DNA from: Gammaproteobacteria bacterium
GTDB lineage: Bacteria > Pseudomonadota > Gammaproteobacteria > Steroidobacterales > Steroidobacteraceae
NCBI GenBank assembly: GCA_025355645.1
Contig: JANXZG010000072.1
Location: forward strand, 1 to 64,000
Reading direction: 5' to 3'
DNA length: 64,000 nt
Part shown: positions 29,301 through 38,530 of the stretch, piece by piece
Numbering within the stretch: the stretch's first letter is position 1
Layout: every line of letters begins with the position of its first letter
Program-made: the position numbers and the translations under genes
Notes under the pieces: model-generated
Seen by the model: only the letters and a program-made list of their open reading frames with translations
Told to the model about the DNA's origin: nothing
Database searches by the model: none

Positions 29301-30325
29301 CTGGGATCCCGGTTGAGCTGAAGCTCGCCGCCACTCGTGCCGAGCTGATATCGAGCAACATCCTTACTGCAAACTTGAATGCGGAGATCCACCTGAGCGG
29401 CCATGCGCTCGAGCGCCTCGATGTGGACGGGACCATCCAGGTGAATCGGGCAGTGATCGGCATCCCAGACTCCCTACCACCCGAAGTCGCGGTACTCGAC
29501 GTGCAGCGCCGGGGCAAAACGGTGCAGCGGGCGGATAAGCCGGCGCAGTTTAATCTGGATATCGCGATCAAGGCGCCTCGTGAGGTGCTGGTGCAGGGCC
29601 GCGGCCTTGACGCGGAGCTCGGCGGCGAGGAGGGGCTGCACGTAGGCGGCACCACGGGGGCACCGGTGGTTACGGGAAGCCTGACCCTTCAACGTGGCAC
29701 CTTCACCATCGGCAGCAGCAAGCTGACCTTTGACAGCGCGTCACGCGTGACCTTCGAAGGTGCGGGGCTAAAGAAGAACATCGATCCGACGCTTGATTTC
29801 ACGGCGACATCAACGGTGCAAAACGCTAGCGCCACGCTGCGCATCACCGGCTACGCTGATTCACCAAAGATCGAACTGACCAGCTCCTCCGGCCAGGGCC
29901 AAGATGAGATCATGGCGCTGCTGCTGTTCGGCCAGCCAGCCGCACAACTGACCGCGCTGCAGGTCGCCGAGGTGGGCGCGGCCCTTGCGACGCTGTCGGG
30001 CGCGGGGGGTTCGAATCCGCTGACGCGGCTGCAGAAGAGCCTGGGGTTTGATCGCCTGTCGGTGGGATCTAATACGACGACGACATCCACCGGTTCCACC
30101 GAAAATTCGGGGGCCGCCATACAGGCCGGCCGCTACGTCACCAAGCGCATTTATCTTGAAAATAAGTTAAGCACCACGGGCCAGAGCCAGGTGCAAGTGG
30201 ATGTCGACCTGAGCAAGCATCTGAAATTGCAGACGCGCCTTGGCAATGGCACTGCCGTGCAAGGCACGACGCCAGAGAACGATCCGGGCAGCAGTGTCGG
30301 CTTGAGCTATCAGTTCGAGTATTAG
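26351..30325 (+). CDS. tamB: Translocation and assembly module inner-membrane protein TamB
   Basis: A 1324-residue AsmA-like protein with a single N-terminal membrane helix (WVAGSSAALVVLLFIAMPIG) and a very long beta-rich periplasmic part built of repetitive strands, as expected for a lipid-transporting groove. The last 350 residues match the TamB C-terminal domain: AVIGIPDSLPPEVAVLDV, GRGLDAELGGEE, LQRGTFTIGSSKLTFDSAS, and LLLFGQPAAQLTALQ. A C-terminal strand ends SYQFEY, aromatic as for proteins that contact the Omp85 barrel. It is translationally coupled to tamA. Confidence 0.93.
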   Translation: MRRALRISAWVAGSSAALVVLLFIAMPIGGNTRLGAGMIERLTYQLTSGHVRLTGLGGSFPSDLTLDRLELVDRGGVWLTAEHIAVRWSPAALLKWHVHADNLQASRVDMERMPLPSPAGGKVSIPQIDIEKFSLDVVQLGAALAGREVTLSARGGARMVSLEDARIELEAHRIDPAGIGTYSLALRFDATRLEGTLSVHEPASGPLENILQLPGLGELSANLAIHGPRSGARVELTVSAGKLTAQALGSLDLRDGAADLDFTFAAPAVNPRPDLRWQRVALKGHWLGTFVAPTADARLEVDRIDLPHNTSISSLRADLSAVGGIISVKALIDGLQIPGPDPGLLRRDRLTLDVSLHPQEATRPLKVSITHRLFALNAEAATAAPQSAILDLRLPDLTPLAALGGPEMRGTATIQAQLERRNADLAFHVSADAALAGGQASWIGMLGNRVEFALSGALSDAAATVDSLRLAGRGWTLDANLRASRPSAPSGASEELVRSVDGRWELKVADLGIVSSALHGDLIISGSLNGAPAALSTDATAKSTLSIRGSPPGALSAELHARGLPSAPSASLAAKGDLDGSPLVLAASLAGTGRTGLRATIERGEWKSARLAGEWAMPTSFADTQGHAQLHIGDLADLNRLLGTEVKGRLDADANFSAQGGRTLARFELNSEDLKAGQLAGALHMSGEGTTDSVAAQLSAKIPDLQGFPAELSADARVDLQHSVLHVLHAQMDYRGQQLRLLSAASLSFGSALRIDELKLGVQDAVLEAHGEISPALDLRASVRHINPKLMNAFQPDLVSQGMIEGVANLHGTRSAPTGQISLNARGLRFQADEALGLPPLDLNASAVLSADAAALDIKLNAGNASHVEITGDAPLNAGGAYNLKVQGKLDVGVASPFLEARGLHAGGALAVNATVAGTFDGPQIRGDVTLDKGSFRDYVRGINLTNIGAEINGSQGALEIKSFTASAGTGSLSMSGSVGVLQAGIPVELKLAATRAELISSNILTANLNAEIHLSGHALERLDVDGTIQVNRAVIGIPDSLPPEVAVLDVQRRGKTVQRADKPAQFNLDIAIKAPREVLVQGRGLDAELGGEEGLHVGGTTGAPVVTGSLTLQRGTFTIGSSKLTFDSASRVTFEGAGLKKNIDPTLDFTATSTVQNASATLRITGYADSPKIELTSSSGQGQDEIMALLLFGQPAAQLTALQVAEVGAALATLSGAGGSNPLTRLQKSLGFDRLSVGSNTTTTSTGSTENSGAAIQAGRYVTKRIYLENKLSTTGQSQVQVDVDLSKHLKLQTRLGNGTAVQGTTPENDPGSSVGLSYQFEY

Positions 30326-30450
30326 GCCGGGCGGCGGCTTCGAGCTTGGCGCCAGCAGGCTCAAACACTGCGAATCAATTCGGCGCGAGAGTCAATGGTC
30401 GGGGCCGGCCGTGCCATCAGACCACTGCGCGACGGGAACCATGAATATAG

Positions 30451-31143
30451 TCATGCCACGGGTGCGTCTTCCGAAGCAAAAATCGGCGAGCCCGGCAGGT
30501 TAGCGCCCCATGCTGCGGGGGCGGTGGTCGGCAGGAAGAACATCAGGTGGGGGTGCCAGTGCCCATCACGGTCGCTCAGGTAGCCTTGCTTTGACAGCAT
30601 ATAGCACATGGCGCCGATTTCAAGGGTCGGCCATTGTTTACTCGCGACGGCGGATTTGATGTCTCCGTACATCTGCGCGTTGGATCGTCCGGCCAGCACC
30701 CACTCGGTTTTCTTGATCGTGTGCGGAAGGTAGGATCGCACCGCCGGCGCGTTAAAGCAGATGGGGCCTCGCGATTTAGGATTCCAGAACCCGGGGTCGT
30801 CGAGTGGCGCAGCCCATGATCGTTCCACCACGCACACGAATCCGTTCTTGCCTTTAACCGCGATTTCATAACCGTGCCGTCCTAGCACCATCACCTCGGC
30901 GTCGTGCGAGACGGAATCCGGTGCTGCGCTGCGCGCCAACTTTATCTCGGCATTTCGTTCCATGAGGTATTGATCAAGCGGGGCCATGTTCGGATACGTT
31001 GCCGCGGCCTCCTGTGCCCGGGCGAGAGATGCCGTCGCAAGCACCGCAAGCACCGCAAGCATCGCTAGCATCGTGAAGCGCGATGGCATGGCCCAACCGG
31101 GCGCAAATGGCTCCGAACCGGAGACTCTAGTCAGGTCGATCAT
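30451..31143 (-). CDS. Exported protein of unknown function
   Basis: This 230-residue protein starts at ATG 31143, with AGAGGA upstream; a later ATG at 31089 would give a shorter leader but lacks a good ribosome site. The signal peptide is MLAMLAVLAVLATASLARA, after an unusually long polar lead-in. The mature protein holds several Cys, Trp and His residues (FVCVVERSW, GPICFNAP, GAMCYMLSKQGYL, DGHWHPHLMFFLP), an arrangement repeated in proteins annotated only as hypothetical. The function is unknown. Confidence 0.7.
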   Translation of the reverse strand: MIDLTRVSGSEPFAPGWAMPSRFTMLAMLAVLAVLATASLARAQEAAATYPNMAPLDQYLMERNAEIKLARSAAPDSVSHDAEVMVLGRHGYEIAVKGKNGFVCVVERSWAAPLDDPGFWNPKSRGPICFNAPAVRSYLPHTIKKTEWVLAGRSNAQMYGDIKSAVASKQWPTLEIGAMCYMLSKQGYLSDRDGHWHPHLMFFLPTTAPAAWGANLPGSPIFASEDAPVA

Positions 31144-31596
31144 GTGTTCGGTTTCCTCTGGTCTGCTCGCACTTAATGCTTTCTTCGTGTACTACTTGAT
31201 CATCGATGTGTCAATTCGGGGGCCGATGCCCCTATGTGCCGCGTCGCTCGACCATTGCGGCACACGAGCGCAGCGCTTTGGATTGCAAGTCTGGCCGTGC
31301 TGTTGCGGACCCTTGGGGACGTGCAGCGTTAGTAGAGAAATACACTCGGCTTCCCGAATTCTACAGAACACGCAAAAAAAAGAACCCGGGCCGCCCCAGC
31401 CGGTAATCACTGAGCGACGACTATCCAGTTCTGTTGGGCGAGATGCATTCCTCGAGCTCGGGGAAGTGCGCCTGTTTGGCGGCGCGAAGTAGCGCATGGA
31501 GGACGTCCCGCTGCGTACCTGGGTGCCCGATATGCCACGGTAATCGCTACGATGCCAAACGGGTTATGGCAATTCAATCCGCAAGGAGTGTTGCAA
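31144..31596. other. Intergenic region between divergent genes
   Basis: Some 450 bases without a recognisable gene. A run of eight A occurs near 31374-31382 without a preceding stable hairpin. The HAF gene's ribosome site AAGGAG lies at the right end. Confidence 0.3.
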
Positions 31597-32604
31597 ATGT
31601 CGAACGAAAGAACGCCTTTATTTTCAGTAGCCCTGGCAGCGCTTGTTTTATGCGCGCTCGCACCGTGTTGCATGGCGCAGACTTACACGCTGGACGATCT
31701 GGGCGCGATAGCCGGCAATTCAGTATCGACCGCCTACGCCCTTAGCGATGCCGGCCAAGCGGCCGGTACCTCCAGTACACCAACTTCTGCCATAGCAGTG
31801 CTTTTCAATAATGGAAAAGTTACCGATATCAGCACCTTGGGAAGCGATGTGTCGGTCGCGACCGGTATCAACGGCTCCGGCGAGATAGTCGGTTGGAACG
31901 ATTTCTATTCCAATCCTGACTTTAGTCCCGAGGCCTTTTTGTATAGCAATGGCCGCATGAAAAGCATCAATGCGCCGTCGGTTTTTCCAGCCGGCACCGA
32001 GGCTGTCGCAGTCAACAATGCCGGCGAATTGGTCGGCACGGGGTATTTTTCGGGGGAGAACTTTCACGCGTTCCTCTACCGCGGCGGCAAGATGAAAGAC
32101 CTGGGACCCCCGGGCGCCTATCAGGCGAGCGCCACGAGTTCAGGCGAGTTTCTCATCAGCAACGACAAGATGACCACGCTTCCAATGCCTGCCGGTGCAA
32201 GTGCCGTGGCCGCTTTCGGGCTCAATGATTGGGGCGAAATCGTCGGTACGATATTCTTCGCGTCGGGTGCCCCGTCACACGCGGCCAAGTTTGCCAATGG
32301 TGCGTGGACTGACCTCGGCGCGGTCACCGGTGCTTTGGCGAGCAGGGCGACCTCGGTTAATCAGTCTGGCGCCGTCGTAGGCACGGCGTTCTTTGCGCAG
32401 ACCCAATACCATCCTCCCAAGCCGGGCAAACACGTGCCCTTTATTTCAACAGCGAATGGGTTAGTGAACCTCAACACGCTTATTCCAGCGGCAACAGGAT
32501 TCATCCTTACTGACGCGGTCGCCATAAATGACCTCGGCCTGATTCTTTGCAACGCGACCAATTCGGGCGGCTCAAAGCACGCCGTTCTGCTCAAGCCAAG
32601 GTAG
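31597..32604 (+). CDS. Secreted HAF-repeat beta-propeller-like protein
   Basis: This 335-residue protein starts at ATG 31597, preceded by AAGGAG. The frame is open to 31552, but that part has no ribosome site. The signal peptide ends CCMAQ, just before TYTLDDLGAIAG. The protein consists of HAF-type repeats, each containing a G-x-x-V-G turn and an AF-L/Y unit (GINGSGEIVGW, EAFLYSNGRMKSI, AFLYRGGKMKDLGPP, GLNDWGEIVGT, VNQSGAVVGT). These repeats are predicted to build an exported propeller. The function is unknown. Confidence 0.8.
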   Translation: MSNERTPLFSVALAALVLCALAPCCMAQTYTLDDLGAIAGNSVSTAYALSDAGQAAGTSSTPTSAIAVLFNNGKVTDISTLGSDVSVATGINGSGEIVGWNDFYSNPDFSPEAFLYSNGRMKSINAPSVFPAGTEAVAVNNAGELVGTGYFSGENFHAFLYRGGKMKDLGPPGAYQASATSSGEFLISNDKMTTLPMPAGASAVAAFGLNDWGEIVGTIFFASGAPSHAAKFANGAWTDLGAVTGALASRATSVNQSGAVVGTAFFAQTQYHPPKPGKHVPFISTANGLVNLNTLIPAATGFILTDAVAINDLGLILCNATNSGGSKHAVLLKPR

Positions 32605-33056
32605 CGATGCCATACCAGGGTCTAGCCGCGTTGAAGTTGCATTGTTAGCACTGTCGGTCGCCTACCGGCGCAACCGTTCTCGCGCCGGAAAGTGGCGACT
32701 ACATTTGTCCACTGGCGCTGGTCCGTACAAGGCATTCGTAACCTGTGCTAGACCAGGTCTGCCGCGGGCGCTCACCTCGTTGAAATACACTTTGTAACCG
32801 CGCCGCCTAAAATCAATGGAGCGCCGGGGACGACGCGGTGCACGGGCGGCGGTTGGGTAGAGAGAGTCGCCGCATATAAAAGTGTTTCGCTTCCATTGGA
32901 CTTTGCAAACCATCGGCCGTCGTTGGATGGCGGCCGCTAGCGAGGCGTAGCGGCGGCGCGTTAGAATGTAAACCCGGACCGATTTGCCGATTAGCTGGAA
33001 TTGGCGGTTTGCTCGACAATTTGTCCAATTCCCGTCGGCCGGCATCAGAGAGAAGC
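32605..33056. other. Intergenic region
   Basis: About 450 bases with no recognised gene. A minus-strand open frame covers most of it, but its predicted peptide is Arg-rich and lacks any domain or ribosome site. Confidence 0.3.
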
Positions 33057-33371
33057 ATGAAATCATTGAATACTGAGCGGCTATATTGGGTCCTAGTGGC
33101 GGGGGCCCTCATAAGCTGGTCGCTACATTTCTATAAGCAGATCGAGCGACCCGCCATCGGGTGGTTCGAAGCGGCATTTGGCGGCTGGAGCATTCTGCCG
33201 CTCAGCGTGATAATTACTGCGTCGATCGTGATCTTGCGAATTCGTGCCAGGACAATTTCCAGCGACCCCGAAGGGTTCTATGAAAAGGGCGCCGGCCGTT
33301 ATTTGGTAGTCGCTCTGACATTGACCGCATCCCTTGGCCTGATATTACTGAGCCTCCGCCGGCATTCCTAG
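33057..33371 (+). CDS. Small membrane protein with three predicted helices
   Basis: This 104-residue protein has hydrophobic segments at about residues 8-25, 42-60 and 78-98, separated by short charged loops. The start at ATG 33057 (MKSLNTERLYW) follows a weak AGAGAGAAG site; the frame is open further upstream without support. No family is recognised. It precedes the DoxX-like gene by about 100 bases on the same strand and may be cotranscribed with it. Confidence 0.55.
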   Translation: MKSLNTERLYWVLVAGALISWSLHFYKQIERPAIGWFEAAFGGWSILPLSVIITASIVILRIRARTISSDPEGFYEKGAGRYLVVALTLTASLGLILLSLRRHS

Positions 33372-33468
33372 TCATCGAAACGTCATCTATAAATATCCCT
33401 GACGACTGGCGTTAGATTTACGATACCGCTCGAAAATACGGGCGTCTGCGATGGAAGGGGATAAACCC

Positions 33469-34268
33469 ATGACCGCATACAAATACACGATGGCCTTCGG
33501 CCGGCGGGTGTACGGCCTCGGCCTGATGGCCTTGGGTGCGGTGAACCTGATGTGGGGGGACTTCGACACCGGACAGCCAGTGCCCGACGACTTTCCCCAT
33601 CGTACCCACTTGCCTATATCGCCGCTTCGTTCCTGCTCCTGGCGGGCCTCGCAGTCGAATGGCGTCGGACCGCAGCCAAGGCGGCCGCTGCGCTGGCTAT
33701 GTATTACACGCTCGTGGTTGTGGTCGTAATGAACGGCCCCGGAGTTATCGCGAATTACCGCGAGTTCGGCTCCTACAGCTGGGTTGCCGAGGAGCTAGCG
33801 GTCGCAATAGGTGGCCTAATCGTGTACGCCAATTTTGCAACGATCGATGCGGCCCTGGCCGCGCGACTTACACGCATCGGCCAGGTGACATTCGGAATTT
33901 GCGCGGTGCTGTTTGGCGGCGCTCATTTTGTCTACCTGGGCCTTACCGTGTCTCTGATTCCAAAATGGCTGCCGCCATCAGCGGGTTTTTGGGCTTACGC
34001 AACCGGTGTGTTTCATATCGCGGGGGGCCTCGCGATACTGACAGGCATCAAGGCACGACTCGCAGCGATCCTGTTGACCGTGATGTACGCATCCTGGACC
34101 CCGCTGGTGCACTTGCCGACAGTCATCGGCGCTCCCGACGTATTTTTCAACTGGACCGAGAACGCCTTGAATATTGTGCTAGCGGGAGTCGCGTGGATCG
34201 TGGCGGATTCGCTGAGCTGCGAGGCGCTTGAAAAATCCGCCGGTTCTTCGCCTGTTCGCGCGCTTTAA
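33469..34268 (+). pseudogene. DoxX-like integral membrane protein, frameshifted
   Basis: The first frame starts at ATG 33469 after GAAGGGG and reads MTAYKYTMAFGRRVYGLGL, then NLMWGDFD, a first membrane helix. It goes out of register near 33590-33606. The second frame carries the expected continuation PLAYIAASFLLLAGLAV, then six to seven more helices up to 34268. One extra base, for example a fifth C in the CCCC run at 33596-33599, would join the two into a protein of about 265 residues resembling DoxX-like or DUF-type membrane proteins. It is either a real lesion or a base missed in sequencing. Confidence 0.65.
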
Positions 34269-34601
34269 TCCGCTATCGAAACGGCGCCGCGAGCCGAAAA
34301 CGGGCGGGTTTTGATACCGGTCACGTCGGCAATATGCCAATGTCCGCGCGTCGAGCAGGACAATGTCTTACAAGAAATATCCTGTTTTCGAAATAATGAT
34401 CGATAGCGAGCGTCTATCCGGCTTGTCGAATTGCACTTGACGTTTTCAGCGCCAAGATATGTTCTGCTCCAAATAAGAAATATGTAGGGGCACCCTCCAA
34501 GCGCACAGACATTTGAAGATAGCCGCCAAGGGCTTCGGCCGGGATTATGTAAATTACGTGAATCTGATCAAACCCTAAATTAATATAGAGAGAGAATCGC
34601 G
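34269..34601. other. Intergenic region before the Kelch gene
   Basis: About 330 bases, more AT-rich toward the right end. No gene is seen. The sequence TATAGAGAGAGAATCGCG directly precedes the Kelch gene's ATG and contains its likely ribosome site. Confidence 0.3.
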
Positions 34602-36325
34602 ATGACCACTTCGAAACCAAAATCAATAGCCGGCTTTTGCCTGGCTTTTGCTGCGACACTAGTCGCGGCACAAAGCCTGGCGGCGTCTGCCACGCAGTTC
34701 CCGCCACCAATTTCGTATGAGCGGGGGCAGTACTTCAAGAATAATCCGCGAGCATGGGCAGAATTCCTGGCCTCCATGCGAAGGCTGACGCCGGTCAGGT
34801 CGAGCCTGCCGCACAGAACGAGGCGCCGAAGGCCGGCGGGACCTGGACCGCATTGGCGGACGGCCCCGCGCCGCTGGGTAATCCACTGCTGCTGACTGAT
34901 GGCACCGTCATGGTCCAGCAGGCCGGCACCGAGAAATGGTCCCAGCTGACACCGGACAACAAGGGCAGCTACATAAATGGCACCTGGTCGGACTTGGCTT
35001 CGCTCCCCGTGATCAACGGCACGCAGTACGCGCCTCTTTATCACTCCTCTGCGGTGCTGCCCGATGGGCGCGTGCTGATCATGGGTGGTGAGTACAATGG
35101 CTTTGTCCCGATTTGGACCAACCTGGGCGCGATCTATGATCCACTCTCCGACGCGTGGACTCCTGTCCCGCACCCACCCGGTTGGGGCACATATTCTGAC
35201 GGTACCGGGGCGATTGGCGACGCGCAAAGCATCGTTCTCGCGAACGGTACGTACCTGCAGGCCGCGTGCTGCCTGCTCCCGGCGGCCGATGCGCTATTCG
35301 ATGCGGCAACCCTGACCTGGACTGAAACCGGCGCGCCGCGGTTCGGCAATTTCTATCAGGACGAGCAGGGCTATGTGCTGCTACCCAGTGGCAAGGTCAT
35401 GACGCTCGATATCTGGACCGATGTTACCTTCAGTCCCTTTGGCGCGACTGGCGACGCCACCAACAGCGAGCTATACGAGCCTAACTCGGGAATGTGGGTA
35501 GCCAGTGGCAACACACCGGTGTCGATGGTCGATCCGTTTGCCTGCGGCAATTTTGAGATCGGACCGGGCGTGATGCGCCCCGATGAGACGCTCGTTCAGT
35601 TCGGCGGCAATTCGGGTTGCGTAGCGCCCAAAGCCGACCCGACCGCGATCTATAATACGGCTACCGGAACCTGGACTGCCGGACCGAATCTGCCGCTGGC
35701 CTGTGGCAAGTTCAAGAACCGGTACTGCGACCTTGCGGATGCGCCGGCGGCCGTTCTGCCGAATGGCAATATCCTGTTTGCTGCGAGTGCAGGCTATGAT
35801 GGAACCCCGACGGATTTCTTTGAATTCGATGCGGACAATACCGTCAAGAAGGTTGCCAATACGTTGGTGCACGCGCAGCACTCAGGTGCATTCGTCTATA
35901 ATTTCCTGGTATTGCCGAGCGGCGAGATACTGACCACGGATTTCAGCACAACCGCGGAAGTGTATACGCCGACCGGCTCGCCGAATCCCGCATGGGCTCC
36001 GCACATCACCGCCTTTCCGGCCGCTGTCACCGCGGGCGCGAGTTACCCGATCAGCGGCAGCCAGTTCAATGGACTGACGCAGGGTTCTGGCTACGGTGAT
36101 GACGCGCAGGGCGCGACGAACTATCCGTTGGTCCGAATCACGAACAAGTCGACGGGGCACGTTTTCTACGCTCGCACTGCCAATCACAGCACGATGTCAA
36201 TCGCGCCCCATACCAAGGGATCGACTACTTTCACCGTGCCAGGATCTATTGAGACGGGGGCGAGCATGCTTGAAGTGGTCGCTAACGGGATAGCATCGAC
36301 GGCGGTCGCGATCATGGTGAACTGA
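34602..36325 (+). pseudogene. Secreted Kelch-repeat (galactose-oxidase-like) protein, frameshifted
   Basis: ATG 34602 opens a signal peptide (IAGFCLAFAATLVAAQSLAA) and a short stretch ending AWAEFLAS in one frame. The continuation AKADAGQVEPAAQNEAPKAG and the whole propeller lie in another, joining near 34770-34780. One added base, for instance a third C in CCTCC[C]ATGCG, would give one protein of about 573 residues. Kelch units are clear: SSAVLPDGRVLIMGGEYNG, AIYDPLSDAWTPVP, GYVLLPSGKVMTLD, AVLPNGNILFAAS, NFLVLPSGEILTTD. The C-terminal part (about 110 residues, FPAAVTAGASYPISGSQFN onward) looks like the Ig-like domain of galactose or glyoxal oxidase relatives. Without a valid start the propeller frame would lack its signal peptide. 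Confidence 0.75.
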
Positions 36326-36359
36326 TTTTCTTTCGTCGACGAAAAAATTTAGATATGGA

Positions 36360-36383
36360 AAGCCCGGCGCAAGCCGGGCTTTT
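36360..36383 (+). terminator. Rho-independent terminator after the Kelch gene
   Basis: AAGCCCGGC (36360-36368) pairs perfectly with GCCGGGCTT (36373-36381) around a GCAA tetraloop, and the T-run continues to 36383. It lies 35 bases after the stop codon. The A-rich left flank means it may also work for the opposite strand, ending the Rrf2 transcript. Confidence 0.85.
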
Positions 36384-36469
36384 CTAAAAAAGGCCTGGCA
36401 AGCCCCCTTTGTGACGATGAAATGTCCGCGCCTGAGCGGTTGCCCGGTTGCGGCCGGCGCGAACCCGGA

Positions 36470-37018
36470 TCAGCGGTGATTTTCCTTCGCGGCGCCCCGT
36501 CTGCCCGACGTATCTTTTGATGGCAGTCGCCGCCGGCCTTTCTTTGCTCCCGATGCGACCATGCGCAGTTCAGGCAGGCTGGCCTTGCCGTGTGCATCGC
36601 CGAGGGTCCAACCATCGAGAATCGACGCGGAGCTATTGCGCACCTCGCGGAAAATTCGCTTCAGCTCACAGGTCCGGTCATCCGTACAGTCCGGGCACCG
36701 CCGATATTGCGTGACGCTGACGCAGGGAAGCAAAGCTAGCGGTCCTTCCATCAGCCGGACCACGGCGCCAAACGAGATGATCTCGGCACTTTGTGCCAGC
36801 TGATACCCACCATTTCGGCCACGTTGGCCACGGACCATGCCGCCGCGCTTCAGTTCTACGAGGATCGCTTCGAGGAACTTGACCGAAATCGTCCGGCGCC
36901 CCGAGATGGCCGCGGAAGACAAGGTGGCGCCGGCGGGCAATGCCGCAAGTTCCAGCAGGGCTTTCAACGCGTAGCGGGTTTTTTGGGAGAGCAGGGGGCA
37001 CACCTTTGCATAAGCCAT
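36470..37018 (-). CDS. Rrf2-family transcriptional regulator
   Basis: A 182-residue winged-helix regulator. Residues about 12-75 match Rrf2 (SQKTRYALKALLELA, ISVKFLEAILVELKRGGMV, GRNGGYQLAQ). A cysteine group follows: C99, C108, C111 and C117. IscR and relatives bind an iron-sulfur cluster through three cysteines in this region; the C-x8-C-x2-C-x5-C spacing here suggests redox or metal sensing, but the ligand is inferred. GAGGT lies eight bases before the ATG. The C-terminal 50 residues are basic and low in complexity. The target is unknown; the neighbours do not include isc or suf genes. Confidence 0.88.
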   Translation of the reverse strand: MAYAKVCPLLSQKTRYALKALLELAALPAGATLSSAAISGRRTISVKFLEAILVELKRGGMVRGQRGRNGGYQLAQSAEIISFGAVVRLMEGPLALLPCVSVTQYRRCPDCTDDRTCELKRIFREVRNSSASILDGWTLGDAHGKASLPELRMVASGAKKGRRRLPSKDTSGRRGAAKENHR

Positions 37019-37182
37019 GGCATTTTACCTCAAACTGCTGTCAAATTGGCGTAAAAACATATGGCGCATATCGTATTAATAGGTATTGTGGATTTGATGC
37101 GCGCGGCAGCATGCCTGCCGTGGGCGACCTTTGCCAGGCATTCTTATGGGTTCGCTTAGGGTTCGGCGGGGCCGCTGACGTT

Positions 37183-38328
37183 TTAGCAGCTGATTGAGTC
37201 GATGGCATAGCCGCGTGGCTCGCTACCGCGTTCCAGGCACCACGAGGCTGACCCAAACGCGGCTCCTACAGGGCCGTCGGCAAAAACCTCGAAGTCAATA
37301 TGATGCGCATCGAGCGGAGCGGTCGCAGCCATCCAGGCGCGTTGCCACATCGAACGTGACTTCAGGTCTGCAGTCCAGACCGCGATGCGGGAACAGTCAG
37401 GCAGATGCGCGCCCAGCATGCGCCCCTGAAAATCCTCGGGTATCCGCAGCCAAGCTGAGAAGACGAAGTTGCCGCCGCGCTCAATGGGCACGCGCGCCCG
37501 GCAGACCGACTGCCAGCCAGGTGTAGTGAGGCGGTGCTCAAGCACAAACCCGCCAACCGGCGCGGGCTCATCGATTACCGCAGTCTTCGCCGAATGACCC
37601 GTAAGCCAACCGCAGGTGTGCTCCTGCATTGCCGCCGCGATCAGATTATGCAGCGACGCCGTCGGCGGGTCGCAGCCACGCCACAGGCGATAGGCATTTG
37701 CGCATATGGCGATCCATTCTTCCACCGGCAGGCTGGGGTCCAATTCGTAGGTACCATAGCGACTGACATAGCCGCACAGCAGGCCATCGGATAATTGCTC
37801 CACCGACCTCGGCCTATGCTCGTTGTCGGCAACGCGGATCCATAGCAGGCGGTTCGCGCCGTAAGTCTGCAGCTGCGCAAGCATTTCACGAATGATTGCA
37901 ATGTCCGACTGGCCCTTGTAGATCAACAGCCGACGGCCGTTTTGCATTTGGCTGATCAGCTTCTCGCATAAATAGCGCGTGCGCTCTTTATATAACGTGA
38001 GGACCACACCCATATCGTCTTGGCCTTCAAACCGGTTGGTATGCGCAGTGAAGGAGCTGTGATGCGATTTGACCCAGAATTCACGCTCGGGTCCTACCGG
38101 CTCCAGCCACAGATCCTGCGCCTGCAGTAGCCTTTGGAATCGGGTACGCAGCAGCTCAACCATGTCAGAGGCATTGCAGGCTCCAAATCGCAGCAGTCCG
38201 AGCGGCTCGATTCCGCCAGCGCGCTGCACCACACCAAAATCACAATTCTCGCCGAGCCCCTCGAATTGCTGCAGCAGGCGGGGAATGTCGTGGCAATGTC
38301 CGGGTGCGATGGTATTCCGCAGAGTCAT
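37183..38328 (-). CDS. Conserved hypothetical protein (GENCDFG motif)
   Basis: This 381-residue protein has no signal peptide or membrane helix. The N-terminal part carries GLGENCDFGVVQRAGGIEP and LLRFG, a start found in putative papain-like or surface-polysaccharide-associated proteins of Alpha- and Gammaproteobacteria. The middle (LLIYKGQSDIAIIREMLAQL, LLWIRVAD) fits the same family. The last 110 residues (VLEHRLTTPGWQSVCRARVP, FVFSAWLRIPEDFQG) look like a beta-sandwich and may be a separate module. GAGGACAG precedes the ATG. The molecular function is unknown. Confidence 0.65.
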   Translation of the reverse strand: MTLRNTIAPGHCHDIPRLLQQFEGLGENCDFGVVQRAGGIEPLGLLRFGACNASDMVELLRTRFQRLLQAQDLWLEPVGPEREFWVKSHHSSFTAHTNRFEGQDDMGVVLTLYKERTRYLCEKLISQMQNGRRLLIYKGQSDIAIIREMLAQLQTYGANRLLWIRVADNEHRPRSVEQLSDGLLCGYVSRYGTYELDPSLPVEEWIAICANAYRLWRGCDPPTASLHNLIAAAMQEHTCGWLTGHSAKTAVIDEPAPVGGFVLEHRLTTPGWQSVCRARVPIERGGNFVFSAWLRIPEDFQGRMLGAHLPDCSRIAVWTADLKSRSMWQRAWMAATAPLDAHHIDFEVFADGPVGAAFGSASWCLERGSEPRGYAIDSISC

Positions 38329-38530
38329 CGCATTCTGTCCTCAAGGTACGGGACCGGCATTTTAGGCGCGACGGATTTTTTTGTATAACCGCTGCCGGAT
38401 GTTGACATATGCGCGGCGCGCTCGTGCCTTTGGCGCGGTTGCTACCGGGTCTGCTTGTCCCGTACTGTTGGTGCACAACGCCGCACGGCGCGCTTAGCTA
38501 AATGCTCAATCCTTGAAGGGAAATGAGCTG

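Noticed and set aside
28319-29404. Minus-strand open frame of 361 codons
   Set aside because: Antisense to tamB; low-complexity product without family resemblance.
37041-37060. TTGACA before the Rrf2 gene as a -35 box
   Set aside because: It lies too near the start codon, and the nearest -10-like TAAAAT is only 11 bases away.
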